Shown in pieces: positions 1-10,837 of a stretch of 64,000 bases of DNA. The DNA is taken from assembly GCA_963768565.1 (NCBI GenBank), contig CAVYIO010000024.1, forward strand, positions 62,001 through 126,000, in the 5' to 3' direction. This stretch comes from JABDKH01 sp963768565. GTDB taxonomy: Bacteria > Bacteroidota > Rhodothermia > Rhodothermales > JABDKH01. The notes under the pieces are model-generated. The model did not search any database and was not told the DNA's origin. It saw only the letters and a program-made list of their open reading frames with translations. A program made the translations under genes and the position numbers. How positions within the stretch are numbered: the stretch's first letter is position 1; every line of letters starts with the position of its first letter.

Positions 1-1
1 A

Positions 2-337
2 AAAGCGCTGGAGGAGGCTCGTCAGATCCAGGCGGACAATACCAAAGCGCGGCAGGAGGCCGAGCAGTCTGCCCAGCAGATCCTCCGCGACGCGCGCACA
101 TCCGCCGACAGCCTCCGATCGGAAGAGATGGAGAAGACGCGGAGCCAGATTCAACGTATGCAGGAGCAGGCCACTGCAGAGATCGAGCGGGAGAAGGAAG
201 GCGCACTTGACGAACTTCGGACGGAAGTAGCCGACCTCGCGATCAAAGCGGCGGAGAAGATCCTTTCCGAATCTCTGGATGCGACGCGACAGCGAAAGCT
301 GGTTGACGGTTTCCTTAAGGACTTGTCGAAAAACTGA
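2..337 (+). CDS. atpF: ATP synthase subunit b (partial, 5' end outside window)
   Basis: This is the C-terminal part of the F0 b subunit, the peripheral stalk that links the membrane a/c sector to the F1 head through delta. The frame is open from base 2 and gives about 111 residues before the stop. They form one long charged helix rich in Glu, Gln, Arg and Ala, as in the b-subunit coiled coil, ending with the typical segment around LAIKAAEKILSE. The signal-anchor N-terminus lies upstream of the window. It is followed 23 bases later by atpH, then atpA and atpG, the usual bacterial F-H-A-G order. The identification rests on the helix and on this context. Confidence 0.9.
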   Translation, partial: KALEEARQIQADNTKARQEAEQSAQQILRDARTSADSLRSEEMEKTRSQIQRMQEQATAEIEREKEGALDELRTEVADLAIKAAEKILSESLDATRQRKLVDGFLKDLSKN

Positions 338-360
338 ATAGTGAACCGCCCCGGTCTGAC

Positions 361-915
361 ATGAGCGATATCCTGGTAGCAAGACGGTACGCAAACGCGC
401 TGCACAACTCGGCGCAGGCGACCGGCCAACTCGAAGAGGTCGACAGAGACGTCGATCTCATTCGATCAAGCCTGGATGCGTCCCGGGAGCTCGTTCGCTT
501 CTTCGAGAGTCCGATCGTTTCGCGCGAGCGAAAAGCCCGCGTCGTGCAATCGCTATTCTCAAGTCGAGTGGCGGAAACCACACTCAGATTTCTGGACCTT
601 CTGATCCAGAAGCGCAGGGAGAACATTTTCCCGCAGATGGTGGTCGCGTATCGGTTGCTTCGCAACAAACAGCTGGGAGTGGTCGGTGCCGCGGTTCGTT
701 CCGCGGTACCCATGACGGCCGAGGAAGAGCAACGCATTGGCAAGGCTCTTGAATCGTGGACCGGCATGAAAGTGAATCTCGACGCCCAGACCGACGCGGG
801 GCTTGTCGGAGGCATGATCGTGCGTATCGGCGACACCGTGTACGACGGGAGCGTTCGCAACAAACTGGAGCACCTGCGTGAGCAGTTCACGTCAGGGGCG
901 ATACGAACAGATTGA
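361..915 (+). CDS. atpH: ATP synthase subunit delta
   Basis: This is the 184-residue F1 delta subunit (OSCP homologue), which clamps the top of the alpha3beta3 head to the b stalk. The N-terminal helical domain begins with the family pattern ILVARRYANALHNSA. The C-terminal part carries the conserved stretch DAGLVGGMIVRIGDTVYDGS, typical of delta subunits. The length is normal (about 175-185 residues). It sits between atpF and atpA with short gaps, so it is part of the atp operon. The frame is intact. Confidence 0.96.
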   Translation: MSDILVARRYANALHNSAQATGQLEEVDRDVDLIRSSLDASRELVRFFESPIVSRERKARVVQSLFSSRVAETTLRFLDLLIQKRRENIFPQMVVAYRLLRNKQLGVVGAAVRSAVPMTAEEEQRIGKALESWTGMKVNLDAQTDAGLVGGMIVRIGDTVYDGSVRNKLEHLREQFTSGAIRTD

Positions 916-969
916 TCACGGAATGCAGAACTTCATTCCATTACTAGTCCGAAAGTAGACACAGACTTT

Positions 970-2565
<1,596 letters not shown>

Positions 2566-2581
2566 GTGGTCCTGATCGTCG

Positions 2582-3499
2582 ATGGCAAGTCTACGCGACA
2601 TACGGAATCGGATTGCGTCCGTAAAGAACACGCAGCAGGTTACGCGTGCCATGAAGATGGTCGCGGCAGCGAAGCTTCGGCGTGCCCAGGAGCGGATTCT
2701 GCGAACAAGGCCGTACTCGTACCAGCTGGGCAAGATCATCAGCCACCTGAAGGGCCATATTGATCCGTCCGCCCATCCGCTGTTTGAGGTTCGAGATGAG
2801 GTCGATTCCGTCTTGCTTGTCGTCGTAACAGCCGATCGTGGCCTTGCCGGCGGGTTCAACAGCAACATCATCAAGCGGACTGAAGAAGAGATCAGCGCAC
2901 GCTTCCAGAGCTATCACGAGCGGGGCGAGCTGTTCTTGATCTGCGTCGGCCGCAAGGGTCACGACCATTTCTCGAAGCGGGGATACCAGCTCCTTGGTGA
3001 TTTCAGAGGCACGTTCGATCATCTTCAGTTTGAAACGGCGCAAACCGTGTCGAAGCTGGTGTCGGACGGATATACGGAAGGCCGTTGGGACGACGTGCGG
3101 CTGATCTATAACGAATTCAAGAACACGATCTCACAGAACCGTATCGTCGAACCGCTTCTGCCCATTCCTGCAGAGCAGTTTCAGACGCCCGTGATGGCCG
3201 TGACGCTGGACGCCGAGAGTGATACGGCGGAGCATGAGATCGACTACATTTTCGAGCCGAATCCTGAAGTGATATTACGGACGCTCGTTCCGCAGTTTCT
3301 CAACTACGAGCTGTGGCGCGCGTTGCTGGAGTCCAATGCGGCGGAGCAGGGTGCGAGGATGGTGGCGATGGAAAGCGCGACGTCCAACGCCGACGAGTTG
3401 CTCCGCGATCTTCGACTGAAGTACAACCGTGCTCGTCAGGATGCCATCACGAACGAGCTCATCGAGATTACAAGCGGTGCCGACGCCCTCGGGGCGTGA
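2582..3499 (+). CDS. atpG: ATP synthase subunit gamma
   Basis: F1 gamma subunit, 305 residues, the rotating central shaft. The N-terminal coiled-coil helix starts with the family signature LRDIRNRIASVKNTQQVTRA, followed by MKMVAAAKLRRAQE. The C-terminal helix contains RMVAMESATSNADELL and the conserved LKYNRARQDAITNELIEI, which is strongly diagnostic. The middle Rossmann-like domain has VVTADRGLAGGFNSN. The start lies 16 bases after the atpA stop, consistent with co-transcription. It is slightly longer than the E. coli protein because of the middle domain. No defect was seen. The atpD/atpC pair is not in the window, which is common in Bacteroidota, where they form a separate locus. Confidence 0.97.
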   Translation: MASLRDIRNRIASVKNTQQVTRAMKMVAAAKLRRAQERILRTRPYSYQLGKIISHLKGHIDPSAHPLFEVRDEVDSVLLVVVTADRGLAGGFNSNIIKRTEEEISARFQSYHERGELFLICVGRKGHDHFSKRGYQLLGDFRGTFDHLQFETAQTVSKLVSDGYTEGRWDDVRLIYNEFKNTISQNRIVEPLLPIPAEQFQTPVMAVTLDAESDTAEHEIDYIFEPNPEVILRTLVPQFLNYELWRALLESNAAEQGARMVAMESATSNADELLRDLRLKYNRARQDAITNELIEITSGADALGA

Positions 3500-3578
3500 T
3501 CGGCGGACCCGACCGGTCGGTTGCGCGTAGAGAAATCCGCTACTATGTTCTGAACTGGCGTCGTAGCGCGCTGAACAA

Positions 3579-3669
3579 GGAGAGGTGGCCGAGCTGGCTG
3601 AAGGCGCTCCCCTGCTAAGGGAGTATAGGTCCAAAAGACTTATCGTGGGTTCGAATCCCACCCTCTCCG
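3579..3669 (+). tRNA. tRNA-Ser (anticodon GCU)
   Basis: A 91-base class II tRNA. The acceptor stem GGAGAGG pairs with CCTCTCC at 3662-3668. The anticodon stem CTCCC/GGGAG encloses a loop with anticodon GCT. The T-arm GTGGGTTCGAATCCCAC is canonical, and a long variable arm is present as expected for serine. The CCA is not encoded. It follows atpG by about 80 bases and precedes a second tRNA-Ser. Confidence 0.97.
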
Positions 3670-3675
3670 CACCGT

Positions 3676-3712
3676 CAATATGGCCGGGTCTGCGTCTGAT
3701 CCGGCCATATTG
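3676..3712 (+). other. Perfect 12-bp hairpin between the two tRNA-Ser genes
   Basis: CAATATGGCCGG at 3676-3687 and CCGGCCATATTG at 3701-3712 are exact reverse complements around a 13-base loop. No T-run follows, so it does not look like an intrinsic terminator. It may be a processing hairpin in a dicistronic tRNA transcript or a weak attenuator. The function is inferred; the pairing is seen directly. Confidence 0.7.
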
Positions 3713-3727
3713 CTTAAGTCGACCCCC

Positions 3728-3813
3728 GGAGGGGTGGCAGAGTGGTCGAATGCACTGGTCTTGAAAACCAGCGTACCTTCTGGGTACCGTGGGTTCGAAT
3801 CCCACCCCCTCCG
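3728..3813 (+). tRNA. tRNA-Ser (anticodon UGA)
   Basis: An 86-base class II tRNA. The acceptor stem GGAGGGG pairs with CCCCTCC at 3806-3812. The anticodon stem CTGGT/ACCAG holds a loop with anticodon TGA. The variable arm has a TACC...GGTA stem and the T-arm is GTGGGTTCGAATCCCAC, identical to that of the preceding tRNA-Ser. The CCA is not encoded. Confidence 0.97.
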
Positions 3814-3992
3814 CTGCGAACGCTCCAACGTTCTTGCCCGATTCGACTTTTTGGGAAAGATCAATTATGCACGATGCCGGATGGAATAAATCGTGTAACA
3901 TTAAGGTCCAATAGTCGTCTACACGCCGGTGGTAACAAATCTGCCTGAACCGGCCCGACAAATCGTCCTGGTTTCTTCGCCCTGAGGATCTG

Positions 3993-5367
3993 ATGAGCAT
4001 GAATCGTTCTCTCTTCGTTGCCCTGTGTCTGCTACTGACGTCCGGTGGTTTCGTGACGAAATCCAACGGCCAGCAGCGACAAATAACCTTCGATGACGCG
4101 GTTTCCATTGCGCTCGACCGGAATGTCGAACTCAAGAAAGCCGAGAATGACGTCGGTCTTCAGGAGCAGATCGTGTCCCGTGAAAAGGCGGCGTTTCTGC
4201 CCAACCTGAACCTGTCGACTCGCAGCAGCCGAAACTGGGGACTGACGTTCGACCAGACCTCCTTCCAGCTGGTTACGGAGGCCAGCAACACGTTCAGCAT
4301 GAACGCGTCGTCGTCGATCAATCTGTTCAACGGGTTCGGTGATGTCGCATCACTTCGACAGGCGCAGTCGACACTCGAGTCGAGCAACCTGACGTTCGAG
4401 CGCCAGAGACAGACGGTCTTCTTCAGTGTCATTCAATCCTACCTACAGGTCATTCTGGATCAGGAACGAGTTGGCATCCGCGCCGGAAGACGTTGAGGCG
4501 CAGCGTCAGCAACTAAGGCGAATCGAAGAGTTCACACGCGTCGGCTCCCGCCCGATCTCGGACCTGTATCAGCAGCAGGCCAACCTTGCGAACTCAGAGC
4601 TCGTTCTGCTGGAGTCGGAGCGTTCGGCTCAGCTGAGCCAGGTGAGACTGATCCAGGTGATGGAACTCGATCCGATGGAGGACTATTCGTTTGTGGCGCC
4701 GGCTCGTGAAGAGCTCGACCTCGACGCCGATTCGTATGACCTCGATGCTCTGATGCGAAGTGCGTTCGAACAGCGCAAGGACATCCGTTCCCTTGACGCG
4801 AGCATCCAGGCAGCGAACGAGGGAATTCGCATTGCGAAATCGTCGCGGTACCCGTCTCTCAACATGAGCGGGGGAACGTCTACTTCGTATTCCAGTCTTC
4901 GCCTGGATCCCCTCTCGCGCGACAAGGTGAACGTCGGCGACCAGTTGAGTGACAACCGCGCTGGTTCAGTGGGGCTGACTCTCAATATTCCGATCTTCAA
5001 TCGTCTCTTTACCAAGACCAACATCGAGCAGGCGAAGATTCGATACAGCAACCTGAATCTGGACCGCCAGAATCTGGAGCAAAACATTTCTCTGGAGGTC
5101 CGCCAGTCGTATCTGGATTACTTCACAGCGGTCAAGCGGCTCGATGTGACAGAGAAGCAGCTTCGTGCGGCTCGGCAGTCGGAGGCGGTAGAACGCGAGC
5201 GCTACGATATCGGTGCCTCAACGCTTGTAGAGCTGACGCAGGCACGGGCTAATTTTGTCGATGCAGAGAGCCAGCGTGTGCAGGCCGTTTACCAGTTTAT
5301 TTTCCAGGAGCAAGTGATCGAATACTATCTCGGTACGCTCAATCCTGCTCAGCAGTTGTTCAGGTAG
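3993..5367 (+). CDS. TolC-family outer membrane efflux protein (one frameshift)
   Basis: An outer-membrane channel of tripartite efflux or type I export systems. It starts at 3993 with a signal peptide (MNRSLFVALCLLLTSGGF). The mature part begins with the OEP pattern ITFDDAVSIALDRNVELKKAEND. It continues with two helical repeats, the second including SVGLTLNIPIFNRLF and LTQARANFVDAESQRVQA. A +1 insertion near 4485 moves the frame. Corrected, the protein has about 457 residues, the normal size for the family. It is followed after 56 bases by the membrane-fusion protein and then an ABC ATPase, so this is a three-gene efflux operon. Confidence 0.93.
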
Positions 5368-5423
5368 AGCACATACTGCGCGGGGCAGGAGCTACCGTCA
5401 GATTCGATTCACAGCATACTCGT

Positions 5424-6812
5424 ATGGCAAAAAAGAAGAACACTACACGAACGATCGTCCTGATCATCGTTGCTCTCGTCGTACTTCTGGTGGCCGCAGG
5501 CATCGGAGCAAAGCTTCTGTTCGGCGGCGGCAAGAAAGCGGTAGAAGTCGAGTTGGCCGACGTCGAGGCGCGTAGCATTACGCAGGTCGTGACGGCGTCC
5601 GGAAAGATTCAGCCGGAGGTGGAGGTCAAGATCTCGCCAGACGTATCCGGAGAGATTGTCGATCTGAGAGTCAAGGAAGGAGACCCGGTCAAGCGAGGCC
5701 AGCTGCTGCTTCGGATTGACCCCGATTTCTACGAAGCCCAGGTTGAGCAGGCGAAGGCGATGGTGCTTCAAGGGAAGGCAACCGAGGCGCAGCGGCGAGC
5801 CGATATGCTGAACTCGGAGTTGGAACTCAATCGGCAAAACAAGCTATTCGAAAGCAACGCGATCTCGGAGAGCGCCGTGCAAAGTGCGCAGACGGCATTC
5901 GCGGTTTCGTCAGCCGGATTAGAGGCTGCACAATACTCCGTCCAGAGCGCCGAGGCCCGGCTTAAGGAGGCACAGGAGCAGCTGGCCAAGACGGTTGTGT
6001 ACGCGCCGATGAGCGGCACCGTGAGCAAGCTGGACGTCGAACTTGGAGAGCGAGTCGTCGGCACTAGCCAGTTTGCAGGAACTGAGGCGATGAGAATCGC
6101 ACAGCTGAATCAAATGGAACTCGAGGTCGACGTCAACGAGAACGATGTCGTTAATGTATCGATCGGAGACTCCGCCCGGATAGAGGTCGATGCCTATCCG
6201 GAGCAGACGTTTCTTGGAGTTGTTACGGAGATAGCGAACTCTGCGCGGGTTACCGGCGCAGGGACCCAGGAGCAGGTCACGAACTTCCCGGTCAAGATCA
6301 GAGTACTCGCGCCCCACAATGTGACCGCATCTGCGGCCTCGACACAGATCAGTTCACGGGAGACCGAGCCCGAGCGCCCCGCTCCCAATTTGCGTCCGGG
6401 AATGAGTGGCACCGTGGACGTGTACACGCAGACGGTTGACGACGTTATCGCTGTTCCGATTCAGGCCGTGACAGTGCGCGATGCTAACAAACTGAAGAAG
6501 GATGCACTACGTCGCGAGCGCCGGGGCTCTCGCAGTGCGGACGCCGATTCGATCGACTGGAAGGCGCTTGAGGAGGAGGATCTGCAAAAGGTGGTATTCG
6601 TCATCGCCGAAGGCAAAGCCAGCATGGTGCGCGTGGAGACCGGCATCTCCGATGACACACATATCCAGATCACCTCCGGACTTGATGGCGGTGAGAAAGC
6701 GATCATCGGCCCGTACCGGGTCGTCAGCCGGACACTCACACCCGATGATCCGGTGAAAGAAAAGAGCAGTGGTCCGGGCAAGGCAGGCCCTTCTGAAGAC
6801 AACGATGCGTAA
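5424..6812 (+). CDS. Efflux periplasmic adaptor (HlyD/MacA-like membrane-fusion protein)
   Basis: A 462-residue membrane-fusion protein that joins an inner-membrane transporter to the TolC-like channel. After a Lys-rich N-terminus there is one membrane anchor (residues about 11-32, IVLIIVALVVLLVAAGIGAK). The lipoyl/biotinyl half-motif SGKIQPEVEVKISPDVSGEI comes next, then a coiled-coil hairpin (about residues 105-190) and the second lipoyl half VVYAPMSGTVSKLDVELGE. Beta-barrel and membrane-proximal domains with LRPGMSGTVDVYTQ follow. It lies between the tolC-like gene and the ATPase gene. The substrate is unknown. The C-terminus has an extra charged insert (KKDALRRERRGSRSADAD) of unclear role. 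Confidence 0.92.
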   Translation: MAKKKNTTRTIVLIIVALVVLLVAAGIGAKLLFGGGKKAVEVELADVEARSITQVVTASGKIQPEVEVKISPDVSGEIVDLRVKEGDPVKRGQLLLRIDPDFYEAQVEQAKAMVLQGKATEAQRRADMLNSELELNRQNKLFESNAISESAVQSAQTAFAVSSAGLEAAQYSVQSAEARLKEAQEQLAKTVVYAPMSGTVSKLDVELGERVVGTSQFAGTEAMRIAQLNQMELEVDVNENDVVNVSIGDSARIEVDAYPEQTFLGVVTEIANSARVTGAGTQEQVTNFPVKIRVLAPHNVTASAASTQISSRETEPERPAPNLRPGMSGTVDVYTQTVDDVIAVPIQAVTVRDANKLKKDALRRERRGSRSADADSIDWKALEEEDLQKVVFVIAEGKASMVRVETGISDDTHIQITSGLDGGEKAIIGPYRVVSRTLTPDDPVKEKSSGPGKAGPSEDNDA

Positions 6813-6836
6813 CCCGTCCAGCTTCCTGATGCGATC

Positions 6837-7544
6837 ATGAGCGACGAGAAAGCCCTCATCGACCTGCGCGATATCACCAAGGTGTATCAGATGGGCACGG
6901 AGGAGGTCCGGGCGCTCGGTGGCGTGAACGTGCGAATCATGCCGAACGAGTACGTCGCAATCATGGGGCCTTCAGGTTCGGGCAAGTCCACGCTCATGAA
7001 CATCATCGGCTGTCTCGACACACCGACGTCCGGCGAGTATGTACTGAACCGTCGAGACGTGAGCCACATGTCGGACAACGAGCTGGCTGCGATTCGAAAC
7101 CGGGAGATCGGATTCGTCTTTCAGACTTTCAACCTGCTTCCACGCGTCAACTGTTTACAGAATGTGGAACTTCCGTTGATCTACTCGGGGGTCCGGCGCT
7201 CAGTTCGAAGAGAACAGGCGAAGCAAGCACTCATCAGTGTTGGACTGGGAGACCGGATGGATCATAAGCCCAACGAGTTGTCGGGTGGTCAGCGCCAGAG
7301 AGTCGCAGTCGCTCGCGCGCTCGTGAACAACCCGTCGATAATTCTCGCCGACGAGCCAACCGGTAATCTGGACACACGCACCGGTGAAGAGATCATGGAA
7401 CTGGTCGAAGATCTACACCGGAAGGGTAACACGATCATTGTGGTCACGCACGAGGAGGTCGTAGCGAGACACGCACGACGTATTATCCGGCTGCGTGACG
7501 GGCTCGTTGAATCAGATGAGTTGGTCGAGGCGTTCGCCACGTGA
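6837..7544 (+). CDS. ABC transporter ATP-binding protein (MacB/LolD type)
   Basis: A 235-residue ATPase of the MacB/LolD/FtsE class. Walker A is GPSGSGKST, the Q-loop region is FVFQTFNLLPR, the signature is LSGGQRQRVAVARAL, Walker B is IILADEPTG and the H-loop is VVTHE. It starts 24 bases after the adaptor gene. In this class the ATPase works with a MacB-like permease carrying a large periplasmic domain. No permease gene follows: the next gene is on the opposite strand. Either the permease is encoded elsewhere or this locus was rearranged. The start ATG at 6837 overlaps no other gene. Confidence 0.95.
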   Translation: MSDEKALIDLRDITKVYQMGTEEVRALGGVNVRIMPNEYVAIMGPSGSGKSTLMNIIGCLDTPTSGEYVLNRRDVSHMSDNELAAIRNREIGFVFQTFNLLPRVNCLQNVELPLIYSGVRRSVRREQAKQALISVGLGDRMDHKPNELSGGQRQRVAVARALVNNPSIILADEPTGNLDTRTGEEIMELVEDLHRKGNTIIVVTHEEVVARHARRIIRLRDGLVESDELVEAFAT

Positions 7545-7551
7545 CAAGGCC

Positions 7552-8034
7552 CTAGTCCGCCGAACAAGACTCGCGTTCGATGCGCCTTCGGAACGACACG
7601 CGACCGGCAGCTCGACGTACCGCAACCACCTGGTATGGAAGTGTCAGAGCCATCAACGTAAGGCAGTCTGGCGCGGGCGCGTAGACAACATAGAAGGCCA
7701 GGATCTGATCGCCGACGGCCTCGACCGATTCGAACTGGATGCGATATCCTCCGGACGACTGCGGCAACGCCGCGAGCAGAAGCATCGTCTGCGAAAAGTC
7801 CACGGGCCGGAACGGTTCCGCGGTTCGAAGGGAGTCGCGCATAACATGCCATTCATCGGCCGACCGCAGGACGACCTCCGTGGTATCTGCAAGGCGTCCC
7901 GATTGTCCGACGCCGACGGTCTCGAAGTACAAGACGTCCGGTTCTGCCGCTGTTGTAGTGTCCACGTCGGCTGGCTCGACACAGCCGGTAAGAGCGAGAC
8001 CAATGACGACGATGAAGGTTCGGGAAATGGCCAT
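7552..8034 (-). CDS. Lipoprotein with PrcB C-terminal-like domain
   Basis: A small secreted lipoprotein of 160 residues from the ATG at 8034. The start was chosen because it begins the signal peptide MAISRTFIVVIGLALTGCVEP with a lipobox LTGC. The mature part has the pattern seen in PrcB C-terminal (protease complex subunit) domains: a DEWHVMRDSLR helix, PVDFSQTMLLLAALP, and GGYRIQFESV followed by a beta hairpin with APAPDCLT. The biological role of such proteins in Bacteroidota is not established. It converges with the ABC ATPase gene, 7 bases apart. Longer N-terminal extensions up to 8133 are open but would destroy the signal peptide. Confidence 0.7.
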   Translation of the reverse strand: MAISRTFIVVIGLALTGCVEPADVDTTTAAEPDVLYFETVGVGQSGRLADTTEVVLRSADEWHVMRDSLRTAEPFRPVDFSQTMLLLAALPQSSGGYRIQFESVEAVGDQILAFYVVYAPAPDCLTLMALTLPYQVVAVRRAAGRVSFRRRIERESCSAD

Positions 8035-8158
8035 GAGGCAGCTTCGTGAGGGATTTATCAAGATAGGTGACGGGCTTATGCCAATCATCGAGGAACCCTG
8101 CTCGTCATCGGTCATAAAACTTCGACTTTGCACCTCAAACTATCTCGATTCTAGCATC

Positions 8159-8485
8159 ATGTCCATCAAGACCCTCGATATGGACGCTCTTGCCGCTCAG
8201 ACGGGCAACATTTTTGAGTCCGTGGCGATTACGGCGAAGCGATCCCGGCAGGTTGCCTCGAAGATCAAGCAGGAACTGGATAACAAGCTTGCGTACTTCG
8301 AAGGTTTTGAGCCGGAATTGGAGGACCCGCGATTCCAGGAGGAGCAGAGACGGATATCCGTCGAGTTCGAAACGCGAGCCGAGCCGACCGAAGTTGCCAT
8401 TCAGGGAATGCTTGAAGGCGATATCTACTATCGTGAGGCTACGGAAGAGCATGGTGAATTCGGGGATGACAATTCATTGATCTAG
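8159..8485 (+). CDS. rpoZ: DNA-directed RNA polymerase subunit omega (Bacteroidota type)
   Basis: A 108-residue omega/Rpb6-like subunit that helps fold and stabilise the beta' subunit. The diagnostic segment is GNIFESVAITAKRSRQVASK followed by KQELDNKLAYFEGF, the form typical of Bacteroidota omega. The C-terminus contains EPTEVAIQGMLEGDIYYRE. The start ATG at 8159 begins MSIKTLDMDALAAQTGN. An in-frame open extension upstream to 7739 is antisense to the PrcB-like gene and is rejected. A strong terminator follows 25 bases after the stop, so it is probably monocistronic. Confidence 0.9.
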   Translation: MSIKTLDMDALAAQTGNIFESVAITAKRSRQVASKIKQELDNKLAYFEGFEPELEDPRFQEEQRRISVEFETRAEPTEVAIQGMLEGDIYYREATEEHGEFGDDNSLI

Positions 8486-8510
8486 GGTAGAACTCCCATT
8501 ATCGCCGGTC

Positions 8511-8546
8511 AAAGGCAGGTGTGGGACTCACGCCTGCCTTTTTTTG
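8511..8546 (+). terminator. Rho-independent terminator after rpoZ
   Basis: The 11-bp stem AGGCAGGTGTG / CACGCCTGCCT (one G-U pair) with a 5-base loop is followed directly by a run of seven T. It ends the rpoZ transcript ahead of the DUF5916 gene. Confidence 0.92.
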
Positions 8547-8594
8547 TGCGCCGGCGTAGCGTAACCCTCGGTAGACGTTCCGGTTGACAGGTCC

Positions 8595-10817
8595 ATGTCT
8601 TCGAAACAGAAGGCCCGAATCTTTATTTGGTCCCTGGTCTGCGTTGTTGTCGCGACCCCGGCGTCGGCCCAGGAGCGACTCCATCTGCCGCGCCTGTCAA
8701 AGCCAATAGTTCTGGACGGTGTGCCGGACGAAGAGGCATGGGCTGAGATCGAAGCACTGCCCGTTGTCATGTACCAGCCCGTTTACGGCGGTGAAATGAC
8801 GGAGGAAACACAGATTCGAGTCGCCTACGACGACCACTATGTCTATGTATCCGGTGCGCTGCTGGACACGCAGCCGGATGCCATTCGGGCCAACTCCATG
8901 TACCGGGACGGCTACTCCGGAGACGACACCTTCGGCATCCTGCTCGATACGTTCAACGACAATGAGAACGCGTTGTGGTTCTTTACGACGCCCAACGGTA
9001 CGCGTTTTGATTCTGCAGTCTCCAACGATGCACAATCAGGCCGGGGGTCCATGAACAGGAGCTGGAATACATACTGGGACGTGGCAACGCACCGCTCGCC
9101 GAAGGGATGGTTCGTTGAAATCCGGATTCCGCTTTCGAGCCTGGGATTTCAGACAAACGGTGCCGAGACCGAGATGGGCCTGATCGTATACCGCTACATC
9201 GCCCGACGGAATGAACGTCACATCTTCCCGGACATTCGACCTGACTGGAACATGGCGTTCGCGAAACCCTCACTCGCCCGGAAGGTCGTGCTGTCCGATG
9301 TGACGAGTTCAAGACCCGTGTATATTTCGCCCTTCGTAGTTGGAGGCCTGGGAAGACAGTCGGAACTAAACTCGACCGAGACTCAGTATCTGGACGACAC
9401 GAGCGTCACCCGTGATGTGGGCATCGACGTGAAGTACAACCTCACGAGCAATCTTACGCTCGACCTGACGGCCAACACCGACTTCGCCCAGGCCGAAGCG
9501 GATAATGAGCAAGTGAACCTTACCAGGTTCTCACTCTTCTTTCCAGAAAAACGTCAGTTCTTCCAGGAACGGGCAGGTCTCTTCGACTTCAGTCTCGGAG
9601 GTTCCAATAGAGTGTTCAACAGTCGGAATATTGGTCTCGACGAGGACGGAAACCCTGTTCGGATTCTGGGTGGCACGCGAATCGTCGGGAGAGTTGGGAA
9701 ATGGGATCTCGGAATCATAGATATGCAGACCGACGAAAGCGCCGATCTGCCGTATGAGAACTTCGGTGTTCTTCGAGTCCGCCGCCGCGTGCTGAACGAC
9801 TATTCGTACGCCGGTTCAATCGTTACCAGTCGTGTGGGGTCCGACGGCGGCTACAACTTTGCCTACGGGCTCGACGGCAGCGTGCGCGTTACGGGTGACG
9901 AGTACGTGTCACTACAGTGGGTTCAATCGTTTGACGATGTCGTCATCGACGAGTCCGGTGTTTCCGTGTTGCCTTCGTCTGCTGTTCGCGCGGAATGGGA
10001 GCGGCGTACATCAAAGGGTCTCGCATATTCGACGACGCTGACTCGCGTAGGTAGTGACTTCGCCCCGGATCTCGGTTTTCAGAATCGAACGAACTACTTT
10101 CAACCGCGTGGTTCGATTTCCTACGGATGGTTCTCGGAGGGCAACTCCTCGTTTCGAACGATTTCGTCGGAGTTGCAGGTTTTCGCATTTCTGGATAATG
10201 ACGATGGCAACGTGGAGTCGGCCGCGATAGAGTATGAGTGGGACTTCGAGCTCATTTCCGGTGCGCGACTCGGTCTGGATGTTGTATTTGAGGAGGAGGA
10301 TCTCGACGAAGAACTCGAGCTGTCGAGCAATGCATGGATTCCGCCGGGTAGATACCGGTTTGTCGGCGGCGATGCACGGTTTCGCATGCACGACGGCGCG
10401 CTTCTGCGAGCGAACGTCGAGTTGTCCGGCGGAAAGTTCTACGATGGCACCTTAATATCGGTGGGAACGCGCCCGACATGGAACCTGTCCAGATACGTAG
10501 AACTGGGAGGAGAGATTGAACTGACGCGCTTGCGTTTTCCAGATCGAAATCAGGAATTCGACTTCGCGATCGCCCGTCTGCGCGGCCAGCTGGCCTTCAG
10601 TACAAAAGCGTCGATCTCGGCCTTCGTCCAGTACAGTTCTGCAGCTGATTTCATCCGGGCAAACGTGCGGTTCCGGATGAATTTCAGAGAGGGACATGAC
10701 CTCTGGCTCGTGTTCAATCAGGGAACCAACACAGACCGGTATCGGGGACTGCCGACATTGCCAGTCTCCGATTCGCGCGCAATGCTGATCAAGTACACGC
10801 ATACATTCGCTTTATAG
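8595..10817 (+). CDS. DUF5916 outer-membrane protein with CBM9-like domain
   Basis: A 740-residue secreted protein. The signal peptide ends near ATPASAQ (residue 26). Residues about 30-215 form a carbohydrate-binding family 9-like sandwich (KPIVLDGVPDEEAW, then VAYDDHYVYVSGALLD and GDDTFGILLDTFND). The DUF5916 domain then runs to the end, with LTLDLTANTDFAQAEADNEQ and FFPEKRQFFQERAGLFDF, and a C-terminal beta-barrel-like half. Such proteins are very common in Rhodothermales and related Bacteroidota. Some are annotated as hydrolases, but no activity is established. It follows the rpoZ terminator and precedes a LolA-like gene by 20 bases. The frame is intact. Confidence 0.88.
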   Translation: MSSKQKARIFIWSLVCVVVATPASAQERLHLPRLSKPIVLDGVPDEEAWAEIEALPVVMYQPVYGGEMTEETQIRVAYDDHYVYVSGALLDTQPDAIRANSMYRDGYSGDDTFGILLDTFNDNENALWFFTTPNGTRFDSAVSNDAQSGRGSMNRSWNTYWDVATHRSPKGWFVEIRIPLSSLGFQTNGAETEMGLIVYRYIARRNERHIFPDIRPDWNMAFAKPSLARKVVLSDVTSSRPVYISPFVVGGLGRQSELNSTETQYLDDTSVTRDVGIDVKYNLTSNLTLDLTANTDFAQAEADNEQVNLTRFSLFFPEKRQFFQERAGLFDFSLGGSNRVFNSRNIGLDEDGNPVRILGGTRIVGRVGKWDLGIIDMQTDESADLPYENFGVLRVRRRVLNDYSYAGSIVTSRVGSDGGYNFAYGLDGSVRVTGDEYVSLQWVQSFDDVVIDESGVSVLPSSAVRAEWERRTSKGLAYSTTLTRVGSDFAPDLGFQNRTNYFQPRGSISYGWFSEGNSSFRTISSELQVFAFLDNDDGNVESAAIEYEWDFELISGARLGLDVVFEEEDLDEELELSSNAWIPPGRYRFVGGDARFRMHDGALLRANVELSGGKFYDGTLISVGTRPTWNLSRYVELGGEIELTRLRFPDRNQEFDFAIARLRGQLAFSTKASISAFVQYSSAADFIRANVRFRMNFREGHDLWLVFNQGTNTDRYRGLPTLPVSDSRAMLIKYTHTFAL

Positions 10818-10837
10818 AGAAAACACACGACCACTGA

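Noticed and set aside
3275..4135. A 286-residue minus-strand frame with repeats like GFEPT and GWDSNPR
   Set aside because: It runs through both tRNA-Ser genes on the wrong strand. These peptides are the well-known artefact of translating tRNA sequence.
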